A stretch of DNA of 64,000 nucleotides from Siderastrea siderea (GCA_964030785.1 OZ034970.1:16619911-16683910), one strand, 5' to 3'; shown: positions 12,401 to 27,400, numbered from the stretch's first letter. The notes: generated by a model from the sequence alone, not told the origin. Program-made: numbers and translations.

Positions 12401-15400
12401 TATATTATTAATAAGTAATCATACGGTTTTTCTCGTTCAATTTGGAATTAATTTGCACTTGTGAGTTTTTCAAAAAGCTGAAATTGCACTCGCCGAAGCG
12501 GCTCGTGCAATTTCAGCTTTTTGAAAAACTCACTCGTGCAAATTAATTCCAAATTGAACTCGAAACCGTATGATTACCTATACTAATTACTTGCTCCCCT
12601 GCTTGACTGCTTTCTTACTTACTTATTTCCGGCAAGTTTAAGGCTCTTGGGTGGACAAAATAAACAAAGGCTTACGAATGTTGCAATAAATTTTCTTAGC
12701 TACAATAAAACAAATGAATATCAAAGCGATTCTTCTAACATAAATCGTTTTGAATCATCCTTTGTCCTTTTAGACCAGGAGCTGAGATATTTATATTACC
12801 AGGATTTCCCGTCCTCAACAGTCCGCTGCAGATAAGGTTCTATGTTCGTGTGGCATCTGGGAATGCTTCTATTTCACTGGATAGAGCTTTGGTAACAAAT
12901 ATTTTGCAGTCTTTCTTGCAAAATCTAACTGCTACATTTGGAGTGCAATTTTCTGGTAAGAACTGCATTGTTTCTCATATTTTAAGCTTACCTGTTGGCT
13001 GATTGCCGAAAAAAGTTACATAATTGGGACGGTTGTTTTAATAAAGACTAGGGTGTATCGTGGTGTAGGATTGTCTTATACCTTCCGAAGATCGTTTGCC
13101 TTTTTTAGAAGATAAAGCGGTCAGGTGCCAAATGCTAGAATTATTATGAATTCATTTGAAGTAAAGTAACGCTGTTGATTAGAAAATTCAACATCTTTGG
13201 ATTTATTGAGTTGAACTGGTCAACGAAACCAGAGAACTTGAAAGAAAAAATCATTCAAAAATGTCGACGGTCTTCTTGAACATGGTTGTCAAATTTATTT
13301 GCAGAAAATGGCCTTTTCTGTATTTGCCCAAAAACGAAGGTCAACTTTATTATTGTTGTCCTTTCCTGTTTGAAGAACTAGCGTTTGAGCCGCAGTGAAA
13401 ATCCCTTCTTGTCCTTTAATAGTTGATGGCGGCTTCACAGACTGGGGTCCCTGGGAACAGTGCAGTTCAACTTGTGGCGTTGGAAGCCAGATTCGCTTTC
13501 GCAACTGCACCAATCCTCCTCCTAGTAACAATGGCTCAGACTGCGTGGGACCTAGGAACGAAACACAAGCATGCAACTCAGGACCGTGCCCAGGTAAAGA
13601 AGTAAATGAGGCATTATTTTGGCAGGGTGGCTTATTGGGCTCGCAGGGTGATATTGAGAGGGTTTCTACATCACGAAAATGACTATATATAATACAAAAT
13701 ACTCAAAACCAACTTGCAATGAAATACAAATTTATAGTGTTATTGAAAAAACGTTTCATAAATCCTACAGCTAAGATCATAGAATTTCAAATTAGAATTC
13801 ATTTTAGCATAGTTTTTACATCCTAGGATTTTATGCAAATTAAAGACTCAAAACGATAGAGCCACATTTAACATAATAATGAACAACACATGCAGCAGAA
13901 CACTCAGTAGCTTTCATTTGAATGGTCACTGTTAAGGATTTCATTCAAAGCCATCACAACTGAATAGATTCATTACACCATACACTTATCTGTTAGTCTT
14001 CTGCATCAATAGATGACGTTTTAGCTATTTCAGTTCAGTTTATTTGACATCCAGCGAAAAGAAACCGTAATCGATTTTTGTGTTCAAAATTTTCAGACGT
14101 CTATAAAGCACTGGTTCATTGCGTGATGATCCAAAGTAAAAACGAGAGAAATTTTTGCAGGAGTTTTTTAAGCTTTTAGCAACACCTATCCTAATAGTTA
14201 ATGGCTTCTATTGAGTCCAAAATGTCTGTATTTTAATTTAGGTCAATTTGAGACAGCATAAGGAGTTTGAGCCAGTATAAGAAGTAGGAAATAGTGAGGC
14301 AATTTTCTTGACAGTGACTCACTTCATCACCTTTTCATTCTTACAGCGATGTGTTTTTACTCAGGGATGAGCTGCATTAAAATAAACGTTTCTGCAGCCC
14401 CTCTCCCTCTTCCCAAATGTGCCTTTGTAGCGGGAGAACCTGTGACATGCTAAGTGCACTTTCCGTAAAATATAACCGAGCATTGCTAGAGGAGCTACTT
14501 CACGGGGAATTTGCAGTGTTTCGCCGGTCAAACCAGCCAAGAAGACGAATAGTAACACGAATAAATCAGTTAACTTGTTAAAGGGAGAACAAACCATAAC
14601 ATGTTTTCAGCGACTTTTCCAAGAACTAGGGAAGGAACTTGAAAAACTTTGCCAGTTTTTTCACGTTGCAATCCATTTCTAACCTGGCAGAGCCAAAACA
14701 CTGATAAATCGTAAGTTTCAGTACACTTTGTACTTACTTCGTACGTTTCATTTTTTCTTCCAAACCTGGGCCCTTATTTTTAGGTTTCTATTGATACAAT
14801 GTGTTTTTGGTTTCTCAAAGTTAACCAAAACAGACTGACGTAGACCCTTTCAATTGAACTGAACGTATCTCGTCACGAGTCTCCCCGCAGCTTCGTGGTT
14901 ACAGCATCCCACCCTTGTGAGGAGTGTTACTGATAGGTTCAATTCCCTTGGAGGGGGGGGGAGCTCAGACATTTTTCTTTGTAGTCTATGCTCGTGAAGT
15001 GTTCAAAACATTTTACTTATACCCTTTAATATAATCAAATTCCATAGTTCCTACAACGTTGCCGGTAGCTTCGTCACCAGTAATATCACCCTCATTATCC
15101 ACGGGACCAGAAACGACAGCGAGATCAGAATCGACTTCCCCAACAACTGCAGGACTAGCCACAACATCAATATCACAATCAATAGCACCATCACCCACGG
15201 GACCAATCCCATCTGTCTCCACCCCACTCCCGCCGACGACGCCTCCACCGCCTTGCAATGCTACGCGTCGAATTCCATCACCAGAAGACAGAAATAACGC
15301 TTTTACCTTCACTATTGCAAATTACACTATTCCACAGGTTTGTGGTTCTTGCTGTTTTGTTAGATTTAAACTATAAAGAACACACACGCAGGACGTAAAT

Positions 15401-18400
15401 CAATCATCGCAGAGGGTTTTGGCAAGGAGGACAACAAGTGCAAAATTTGACAATATTTCCAGGCTGAATGAATGAAATTTCTAGATGTTCATTTGGCGAA
15501 AAATGAACTCCCGAGTAAATTTGCAATTTTATGGGGGGAAAGCAACGTTACTGCGGAAATGTGAAAAATTGAAAATAATTACTCACATTGAACGTCTTCA
15601 TCATCAGCAGCGCTATCAACATGGGAACCCATCCGAAGGTATGCAATGCGAATGCTGCGGTATGCCAGTGTCACATAATCATGTGACAGCAGACAATTTT
15701 CCTTTAGCGAGAACATTGTGTCTCTTAACACAGCCTTTAAAAATTAATTTAAATAAAACGCAACAACTAATACGCACTTTTTAAATCTTTCAGTGGTGCG
15801 GAAGAGAAACAGAGTTTAAGCAACTCCTCGTTGGATTTGTCAATGTTTTCTGCAATTCAAGCGGATTATGTGGTCCCACGTAAGTTAATGTCGATCACGG
15901 AGTTCGTAGCTTTATAAGTTTTGAAAACCAGTTGCCACGGATTGGACGTCACTTTCGCGGGTGGGCTAACACTTCTGTTTAAACACGTCCGTAACGACGT
16001 CGATCAATTTTAAATATTTTTTAAGAGCCAGGTGCAATACGTTTTACTCAATGATAATTTTACCCATCAGGAACGAAACGAGATCCAATCAGCGCTTGTT
16101 TTCTCTCGCTTCCATAGGAGCAACTACCGTTTATCGTTTTTTTTTTTTTTTGGCTTTGGAGTACAGTATAATATATACTTAGATATGTTATGCTGTTTAG
16201 CTTTACTATAATTTCTTAATAGATATTTCACTCTGATTTCCCAAACCTCATAAATGCATGGAGTCATATTTTAAGTAAGTGAAGTATTTTCGTCCGGGTG
16301 AGTGCAGTCCTGATAAGGACTGTTTGTGATGACTTTGACGTTTCCACAATCTGAGCAGGAATCATCATCAGAGTCAAGTGATTCTTCATAAATTATAAAA
16401 CAAAGACAAAGGAATCATGCCAGCACCAACGTTCTTGGTTTGTGAAATCTTAAAAAAGGCTCGTTTAATAAGACATGGAGTATGACTTTCAAAGTAAAAT
16501 TTAGTTCCCGTAAACTGAAGTGTCAAGTGCTAACATGCCAAATAATATTATACTTAACACAGGATATGTCAGTTTGTCACTACCTTATTTGGAAAGCCCG
16601 CATTTTCAAAAGAAATACAAGTTCTTTTTGGGTTTAAGCTCGTTTGGAAACATACAGGCTAAAAAAATTGGAAGCAATTGGTATTACTTTTAAAAAAGGA
16701 AACAATTTTTGTTTGTACTAACGAATTTAAATCATCCTTTGTCCTTTTAGACCAGGACAAGCTGAGGTATTCATATTACCAGGATTTCCCGTCCTCAACA
16801 GTCCTCTACAGATAAGGTTCTATGTTCGTGTGCTATCTGGGAATGCTTCTATTTCACTGGATAGAGCTTTGTTAACAAATATTTTGCAGTCCTTCTTGCA
16901 AAATTTAACTGCTGCCTTTGGAGTGCAATTCGCTGGTAAGAACTGAATTGTTTTTCTTAGTTTCATTTCACCTGTTTGCTGATTGTCGAACAATCCTTAA
17001 ACTAGTTTGAGCTAAAAATTACATCATTTGGAAGGTCGTTTCAATTTTTTAAAAGACTTCGGTGTAGCGTGGTGTAAGGGTGTTCCATGTCTTCAGAAGA
17101 TCCTCCGTTGCCTTGTCTACAAAGCAATGCAACGAGCTCCGATTTTCTATGATGATGTTATTTCAAGTAAAATGACGTTTTAATTGAAACACTCAACATC
17201 CTTTTGTGTATTGATATGTCAAAAACATCTTGTTTGACATTTAACTGACCAAAATCGATGAAGGACGACAAAATACAGATATTAAAAACATTACTCTGAA
17301 GTCAACGTCTTTGAAAACGTGGTTGCCACATCTTTCAAATACACGGTAATTCTTTTTTTCAGAAACTTACCCCAAATCTGCGTACTCTAATTTATTCATT
17401 ATTACTTTTTAGCCTTTTCTATTTCAAATGATTTGAACAATGAGCGTTTTGAAGTCAGTCAATATCTTTATTTTCGTCCTTTCATAGTTGATGGTGGCTT
17501 CACAAACTGGGGTCCCTGGGAACGTTGCAGTTCAACTTGTGGCGTTGGAAGCCAGATTCGCTATCGCAACTGCACCAATCCTCCTCCAATTAACAACGGT
17601 TCAGACTGTGTGGGACCTAGAAACAACACACAAGCATGCAACTCAGGACCATGTCCAGGTAAAGTACTTTTCACGCACTTGGCATCTGATTGGTTCATCA
17701 AACCATTAACGTTTGCTGTGGTTGACCTGAGGAGGACGTTTTGGCTTTCAAGCAGTCATTGCATGCCAACCGCTCTTAACAGAAGAAAGCACGTCAGATC
17801 ACTTCAAAAGAGCCTATTTTCTTTCCTTAACCGATATGTATAACTATGAAATTCATTCATTCTCCATCTGTTACATTCAAACTAAAAAAAACATGAACAC
17901 TCAAAATATTCCTGGAATGTTCATTGTGTTTTGAATAATCACGTGCGAGACCTTGTAACCGCAGAAAAGCAATTTAAGTGGCAGTAATTTCATCTTGATG
18001 TAAACATGGCAATGTTCTCCCTCAAAATTCGCCCAGCGCTGCTGTTATTTCTGATAGCACAGCTGACTCGATGTGTCTAGGCCAGCTATGCCTTCGAGCC
18101 AGGGCTTGCATCATACAAAGTCTACTTGCAGATTTTAAAAATGAACATTTTCAAATTTGGCAACGGTACACCAGGCTGTTGAATAAGAACGCGTACGAAC
18201 GCCGCTTTTGACAATACCCGGCCGTTGCTACAGTGCAGCCACAACAAGCCTAAGACCACTCAAACATTTTTGGCTCCCGTAGTACATGTGGCTCTCAGGT
18301 AGAAAGAAATAACAATTTTGCTTCCTGTAAATTGATGTAGGGTAAATCTTGAGGTCTTTCGAAACAAACTGAGAACCAAATCCGTTCGTAACTGAGAAAC

Positions 18401-21400
18401 CCTTTCGTTTTTTCTTTCTCGCAGGTGATTGGTCAAAACACGATGAACATAGTAGAGATATTTCAGCGTTTATGGTTTTCTTAGTTTGAGAGTAATTAAT
18501 CATTTATTGATACCTAGTTAAAGCTGATGCCATCTTTTACAGTAACCACGACGATGCCTACACCTACGTCACCAGCAACCACAGCAATACCAACCACAGA
18601 AGCAACGATCACACAAACACTGATCACAAGTTCACCAACCACAGGTCCACCAGCCACAGCAACGCCATCAGTACTACCAACAACACCAAGACCCTGCGTT
18701 TTACCAACGCGTAAGCCGGCATTACCAGGGGAATTTAATAACTCTGTTTCCATCATCATTCGTAACATCGACATTCAACAGGTTAGTCCTTCAGTTGTAT
18801 TGAGTCTGTATCTATTTTCTTTGTGCCAAAAACGCGCACACGTAAAATCATGGCGGAATATGTAAGCATTGCTGTCGAAGGGAGATCGATCACATTTTGG
18901 GCCTCCAAAATATGATTAATCAGCGAAGTATAAACGAACAAGTGCAAAGCTTACAGGCATCTAGCCAATGAAATCCAGTCGTTTATACGAAGCGCCACAG
19001 ACCTTCGATTGATGGTCATCAGGCTATAAGTTGACATGAGAATTGTTTCTCAGTGACAGGCTAATACATTCTAGCAATACTAGTAACTTACACCTCTTAT
19101 GTTTTATATATAAGGTGTGAAAAATCGGCTCGTACTGAGCTCTGAATAAGGATCAGAGTTTCGAGCTTAGGGCTCCCACCCCCTCTCATAAATCTGAGGA
19201 TGCCCCCTACTCCCAACGACGACAAACGTGTATATACATGTATATTCTCCCAACTGGCCTCGATACATTTTCTTTTATAACATAGCTCGCGCGCTGGTCC
19301 TATCTGCGAATTCCTATTGAACCATCATGGTGTATATCTCTATTTACGCACTGCCGTGTGTATATCACATGCCGTGTGCAGTTGCATTTTGCTGCAAAGT
19401 TTCCGTCGAGTTTAGCCGCGAGTTCCTGCCGCTAAACTTTTCACAGTCACTGTAAGAATCTAGCGAAGTACTTTCAATTTTTTTTTAGATAAACCAGATG
19501 AAGCGTTCTCGATCAAGCGAGGCCATTGTGGCCCCTGTGTAGCTGCGAAAAGTGTCTTCTTCGCTAGCAACTCGATCGGCGAGTAAATGACCAAGAAAAC
19601 TCACTTTACAGCAGAGTTAAACTAGGGAGAAATTACAAAAGCGAGACTGTTGCAGGGTGTTTGAGATTTCTTGGGACGAGCAAGCAACTTTGTTGAAAAA
19701 GAAACCGTCCAACTTTTAATAAGCCTTTGGCGTTGTGTTTACGATTTCTTTCACGATTTGTCGCACTCTCACTGTGAAATGCCGACAAAACGTAGGTTTT
19801 ATACGGAAAACGTCTGACACCAAAATAAGCATAAGCATAAACATAAGCATAAGCATAAGCAAGCGTAGTGTGAACCAGAGTAACATAAGCATAGGCATAA
19901 GCATAAGAAAAAGGAAACATTTCCTTTTTCTTAATCTTATGCTTAATATGCTTATGCTTATGCTTATGTCGCGTAATTGCAAGTGTGAACCGGATAGCAT
20001 AAGCATAAGTATAAGAAAAAGGAAACTTTTTCTTATGCTTATGCTTATGCTTATGTCACGTAATCGCAAATGTGAACAGGACAACATAAGAATAAGCATA
20101 AGCATAACGAAACAGCAGTATTTGATGTCAGCAGAAAATCAAGCGAAAATAGTTCCCAATCCTCCTCTGATTAGCAGTTTCAAATTGGCGTCTTCTTCTT
20201 CAAACATGCTGTATCGTAATGAGAAACTGGCTGAGGCCGTCCACACTGACTACCTGAAGTAAAATTCTTGGTCCGCCAGTCGCAATTTAAGCACAAGATT
20301 GTGATAATCGCCTTTTTGTTTTCTCTTCGTGAAGATTTCTCTTACCCAACAGGACCTTCGTCTTTTTTTAGGCTGTCTTTCTTTCTGCCATCGACGTTTA
20401 CGGAGCAGTAACATCAAAAGAAGCGCTTCTTCGTTTTCTTCTTTGACCGCCATTTTGAAACTGCAACTCGTCTCAATCTCCCAGGATTATAAATCTGAAG
20501 CCCAATATGCCTGCGTATGTCGCGTTTCTTATGCTTATGTCACATTCTCGTCCCTAGAGCCCACGATCCTTTTGGTCTGCGCCAGGGATCGAGACCTCTG
20601 GCAGGGACCGAAGTAGGAAGTCCGCGAATCACGGACTTCCGGCTTTTGTGCGCAGTCTCAGAAATATGAAACAACAACGGTTACTATCGGTTACAAAAAT
20701 GGGCAGCTATTGCGCTTGCGCGTTACCTGGCCCCTGCCAGAGGTCTCGATCCCTGGCGCAGACCAAAAGGATCGTGGGCTCTGGGGACGAGAATGCTTAT
20801 GTCATAACTCGAGCGTGAACATTCTTATGCTTATGCTTATGTTTATGCTTATGCTTATGTCACAAGTGTGAACCAGCCTTTATACTCGTTCAGTTTCCGC
20901 CGACATTTCCACTGGCTATGTTATAAAGCAATTAGTTCATGCTTTTAGTTGTGCATACATCGAGTTATGGATGCCCTTGGGAAGCTTGGAGAGCACTAAA
21001 GAAGCTACAGTTGCTCATAGCTGCGCCTCGAGCAACTCTTACGCTTCTCTCGTGTTCTCCAAACTTCCCGCGTGCATCCATAACTCGATATTCGCACGCT
21101 AAGCATGAACCAATTGTTAAATGGTGCAGGGTGGGATAACTAACCCGTTTCAACATCGAGACAATTAACTTTTGTCGTTATTTCCTTCGTTCTCATGACC
21201 TAACCCCTGATCAAGCAGTAAAATTGTAAAGAGAAGTTACATACTGATCACTACTAGGCCGGTAAAGGCTTAAAATGGTTATGAAGTAACTGTATTTTTT
21301 CATCTTTCAGTGGTGCCGCCTGGAAACTCAATTTAAACAGCGGCTTGCTCTCTTTGTAACTGATTTCTGCAGCAGAAATCCTGCGCAATGTGCTAAAGTG

Positions 21401-24400
21401 TGAGTGAAATTGCAGGCCATCTGTTTTTTTTTTATAAGTATAATTTTCATTCATCCATACAACACTTTTAAAAATGAGACATCGCCACGAAATATTTCCA
21501 ATACGTTATTCACCCATGGTGCACCAGTGAATGTAAAATGGTACCAAACATGGTAAAAAAGGTGGGGTATTTCCTTTATAAATTGAGGCAGTGCGACAAC
21601 TTTGTTACGTTCTTTGAAGTTTGCAAGGGCTGTGACCAGTCCCGCCCTGAACTGAGCTAAAACTGATACACAATCCGCACTACATAACACAGTCCAATAC
21701 ACTTAACCTTATCCTTACGGAGGGGTGGGGACTCCGTAAGGATAAGGCTTCGGCCGTCTTGTACACCTGTGTGAAAACGTTTAACTTCAGGGAAGATAAC
21801 GAGTTATGAATGAGGAAGAAAAAAAGAGTCTGTTATGTTCTTGTGAACCAATTCTGATCACGGTAGTTAAGTTTTGCCTTTTATTTTTCAGCCCAATTAC
21901 GCCATCAGACGAAGATCTCATAAACATCCTCCCGGGATACCCCATTCAGTACAATCCTGTTGAAGTCAGGCTCTATGTTCGTGTGAAAACGGGTCCAAAT
22001 GCACATTTACCTCTCGATAAAGACGTCTTGCTATTGATCTTCCAATCTTTCTTAAGAAACGTTAGTGACACACTTGGTGTACAAATCTCAGGTGAGTACC
22101 TCTTGAAAGGTTTCTCGTTTATCTCTTCATGGAAGGCTTACAATTAATTGATGTACTCATGGACGGACCGAAGGACGAACGGACAGATGGTTGGCTGATT
22201 GCGAGGGTGAGTGTGAGTGAGTGAGTGAGTGACTGACTGACTGACTGACTGACTGACTGAATGAATGAATGAATGAATGAATGAATGAATGAATGACTGC
22301 CTGACTGAGTGACTGACTGAATGACTGACTGACTGACTGACTGACTGACTGACTGAATGAATGAATAAATGACTGACTGACACACTGACTGACTGACTGG
22401 AGGGATGGATGGATGGATGGATGAATGGATGGATGGATGAATGAATGAATGAATAAACTGTACCTTACCTTTTAAACTTGAAACTTCAGAAGCTTGAGAT
22501 GCTGATAAAACTTTTGTTTCTATTGCCAGGTCAGTGAATACGTTCTTTCTTTTCTTTTTATAACAGTCGATGGCAACTTTACAAACTGGGGTCCTTGGGG
22601 ACCATGCAGCTCATCTTGCGGGCCTGGTACCCAGGTTCGATATCGGAACTGCACCAACCCTCCTCCGATCAACAATGGCTCAGACTGCGTGGGACCTAGG
22701 AACGACACACAAGCATGCAACTCAGGACCGTGCCCAGGTGAGGGAAAAGGATTGAAATTTCAACCCGGGAAATTGAACTTGTTTTGATAGCACATTTTAC
22801 CTCTCCCAGGAAAGCTGTTCTTTTGACGTTTCAGTAGCGAAATGACGTGAAACACGCGATATTACAGGACGTTCAACTTTCCGTTGGCAATCAACTGTTC
22901 ATTAACAGTTTAATGTTAGCCTTTAACAGCCCTTTTCACAGTTAGCTTTTCTCAATTGCATTACAATGAACTTGAACGTGGATTTGAGGTAAATTCGGGC
23001 AGAACTACAAAATTGTCCGAAGTTGCCTCCATCCATGTTCAGACACTGCAACGCAAATGAGAAAAGGTAACCGTGAAAAGGGCTATTGAATGAACAAAAA
23101 TGTTAAGGTAATCATACCAAGCTATGGACTACCTTTTGCTTGTCAGATCAACTATTACACTAAAACCTATTTAAAATTATAGGGTGTGGTAGAGAATGAG
23201 TGTTCATTATGAGCATCTGTGCCATTACATTTTACTTATCAGTGTACATTGCGTTCAACGCTTTTAGCATGACTTAACGTTTTAACTATTTAACGTTTTT
23301 AATATGACTTAACTCATCACTAGTCTCCCTAAATATAGTTTATTGTTTCTACTAAACCCTTCGTTATTCTTGTCTGATATACTGATTATATTCAATTGTA
23401 GTTGATGGCAACTTTACGGAATGGGAGCAATGGAGCAGCTGTTCAGAGACGTGTGGTCTGGGAAAACAGACACGTTATAGAAGTTGTACCAACCCCCCTC
23501 CGGGCCCTGGTGGCAGAGATTGCATTGGCTCTCGGATGGAGTCTAGAGGCTGTCAGATTGTGCCTTGCCCGAGTAAATGTGAAATTTATATGCATTATTT
23601 GCTGCTTACATCAGAGACAGCTTTTAGAAATGCTTGACATACTGGAATGGCTTTCACCAGTCAGAAGGACGGTAAAAGGATCCAAAATGAGAAAACCTGG
23701 CTTTTTAAAGCCAGGTTTTTATCTCAAAAGTCGTAATGGTTTAATATTACTGCAACCTGTGCAAGTATTAAAAGTTGTGAAAGCGTTTGGAAATTGGCAT
23801 TTTTCTTGACCTTGTCTTTCTTTTTCTCTCGTTTTCTTGTTTTTATTTGTAATCGGGAGTGGCAAAGTGGCGACTTTGACTTTGCTTAAATATTGGTATT
23901 TTAGAGGCCTACCAACACAAAATTAAACTATATGTTTCCCAACTTTTTTTCCTGATTACTAGTTGATGGTAACTACTCTACGTGGGGAGCATGGTCTTCG
24001 TGCAGCCAGAGTTGTGGCAACGGAACTCAGATACGTATCCGAAACTGTACTAATCCCCCTCCTCAGTTCGGAGGAAGAGACTGCGTAGGACCTCGGAATG
24101 AGACTCAAGACTGCTATGCCGGACCATGCCCAGGTTGGTTGTTGTGTTATGAATCACAAAAGTCATTTTCAACGACTTGGGTTGCAAGCTTTATTGGAGC
24201 GATTATGACCTGAAAGCGCTTCGTGGTTGGAATCACTCTGGTGTCAAACATTTCCTTGTACTTCCGGTGGTTCAGTTTCCTTTCTAAGACCCTGAAGACG
24301 GGGGAATTTCATAGCACGCGTTGCTAAGATTTTGGCATTCTCATTTACACTCAATAAAAAAGTGTCGCTGTTGGAAAGTGCTGATGTAACTCGCTCACGA

Positions 24401-27400
24401 TGACCTCCAGTAATACACTAGCAAACTTGGATGTCAGCTTACTTGCTAATGGCTAATTAAGAATCGGTTTGAAGTTTGTTGTTAAGGGATTAGTTAACTT
24501 TTTATACTGCCAACGTAACGTTAGTAATTCCATTGGGAATTGGTAAGGAAGGGTTTTCCAGCACACATTTATGGCCAGGGGTTGAGCCTAACCAAGGACT
24601 ATCATCAACATTAGTTGTAATGGTTGTAGAATCGAAGAAATAAGTATAAGTAGTTCAGTTATTTTGAATAAAGAGTAAACTGCTTCTTTTTGTTTTTAGT
24701 TGATGGAAATTTCACTGAGTGGGGGGCCTGGGGAGCATGCAGTAAGTCGTGTGGGAATGGAACCGAAGTTCGCATAAGAAACTGCACTAATCCCCGACCG
24801 GCATTTGGTGGCCAAGACTGCACGGGACCGAGAAATGAATCGCGTCCATGTTTTGCCAGGTTATGTCCAGGTAACAAATAATTAAACATTTCTGAGAAAT
24901 CTAAAGCGTAAGCACTAAGTTAAATTGTGAATCTAATTTTCCACCACGTGTTCTTGTTTCTGTTTTTTCTGTTTCAATACTTCGGCAGACACCATGACAG
25001 TCTACAGTATATCACAGAACCACGCCACTACCTCATCACATAAACATCAAGACCATCACCACTTAGTCATCCCAGAATACTAAGAGACTGCCACACTACA
25101 GAGCAACACGCCATGTATCATTACATCCAGATTTCGCCATTCCTACGCAAAATAACACAACATTACGTCATCTAAAATCAACACATTCATGATCATCATG
25201 ATTAAAACACTGTTCTCGAGTTCCTTTTTCCCGGATAATTTGCTTCAGGGCTGACAATACGGTATCTTTCTAAGATGCTGATTACGGTATAGCAGCGTTG
25301 GAGTCAAACGTCACGTTTCTTGGCGTGCTGCTCACATTTTGGCTTCATGTGGCATGCTCGTAGGTTCTAAATAAGGAAGTCCTATCGGAGACGGTGTCTG
25401 CCTACAATGCTCTCTTTATGTTTTAGTTGGCCATATAGTGCTGCGTTGGGAATTCTGCTGTCTCTCGTCTTCACAATATGACCAACCCAGCGTAGTTAAT
25501 CGCTGATAATCATGCTCCCAGTTACCTATAATAAGTTATTGCCAACTTTTTATCACTTCATTGTTGGGGAACTTACCTCGCCGCTAGATCTTGCATACGA
25601 AGTGAAATTGAACCTAACGACATTATCAGCAGTCTACCACACCATCTCATCATCATCGCCGTACCATAACTTCCACCAATGATACTACTAAGGCGATTAC
25701 GACTTCCACAGACAATCACGTTCTCACATCCCTATTTACAATTATTCACCGAAGTAGAGGTAAAATATCTACCACTCTTCACCGACACTGAGGTGAATAA
25801 TTGTTTTAGTATATACCAAACCAGTGGATAGCTAGCACCAAATAGTAAACTATCACTACTCCCCCATCCTCACCTCAGCAATTTCACAACTTCACCACAT
25901 CACCGTCAGACCAGCTGAACAGCTATCATCACTAACATGTTCAACACCATTCAACTAAAACACTGCTTCTTAAACAAACAGACCCTCGCATCGCATCCCC
26001 ACTTTTACAATACTACTATTGTACATCAACACGTCTGAATGCGTACACACCACCTTATCAAGGATTTGCCGCGTATTGAAAAGTTTACCTACCCACCCTA
26101 CCTACTTTACTAGACCACCAGCAATAGGCAAGTAGTTTCCAATACCGCTTTTTATATTTTTTTCCAGTTGACGGTAATTTTACCACATGGACCCAGTGGG
26201 GCCAGTGCAGTAGAACTTGTGGTGTCGGTGTTCAAACTCGCTTCCGATCATGCATCAATCCCCCGCCGTCCAATGGAGGCCGCGACTGCGCGGGACCAAG
26301 AAATGAGACGCAGCAGTGCCAAATTGAACCTTGTGCCCGTAAGTTGACCTGATAATAATTTGCCTTTAACACTTTATGGCTCTTTTCTGTAAAGGAGTTA
26401 CATGATATGTATATAAGGTAGTTAAAGAGGCAATCTTGTAAGGCTTAAACGTCATAGGCTTTCAGTTTCGTCCGATGTCGTATTCACTTTCCTCTCATAT
26501 CAATTTTGATATCTAGCCTTACTTATCTGTTGTTTGCCACAGACGCGTTCCCAGTCGTCAGTTATTACACGAGGAAATTAGATGCACTTGAAACGAGACA
26601 AGCAGAGTATCATAGGAAGGGAAGACAAAACCCTTTCAGTTACACCTCGCGTGCTTTGCTTCACTAGCGTCCAACAACAGCAAATGTTTTGGATGTTCTA
26701 CTAGGCATTTTAGATTAATTCAATTTCACTACTTTGGTGTTAGCTGATCAATACAAGGTCTGAATGGAGGTTATCCATAAGTTGACATAATAAACAAAAA
26801 TATTACCATCTGGGTACAAAATTTGTTAGTTTCCCAGTTACATGGGATGAAAAATAGCTCTACTTTTTTATAGGCTGACAGTGAAACTTCATTCATACCT
26901 TACTGAGTTTCAATAACCTAGTTCAGTCCGTTCTAACTGTTGTTGTTTTTCTGTTTTTAGCTCGGCTGTATGCGCATGGCTTACAAGTTAATGATACCAA
27001 ACTACCCAATTTCAACACCTACAGATATTACTGCAGGAGAATTAATATTCGTGGAATAGTGTTGCCTTTCTTCGCAAGGGAACATAGAAAGGTTTATGTA
27101 AGTAAATCAGCTGTTTCTGTTTCCTTAATAAGCATCAGTATCGGCTTAGTCGACGGTACATAATTCCTGTGTTTTGGATAAGTAGCGAACAATATGTACT
27201 ATCAGCCAACAAAACACTTTCTTTCGGTCGGCCTTAGCTTCCGATGGTAATTTTAAGCAAGCTTTACACAACATAACTTTGTTTTGATAAGCCTACGACA
27301 CGGATTCGCTTAAATCAAACCTATAACTTGCTAACTATTGTCCTGGTACGAAGAGAAAAATGTCGTAGGATTTTGCAGAATCATGTAACTGTTAAAGCCC

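Noticed and set aside
19716..20262. Ile/Ser- and Leu/Met-rich ORFs on both strands
   Set aside because: They arise from cataag/cttatg hexamer blocks and run through unrelated sequence.
22119..22385. Ser/Gln/Val-rich minus-strand ORFs
   Set aside because: They only translate the tgac/tgaa microsatellite.
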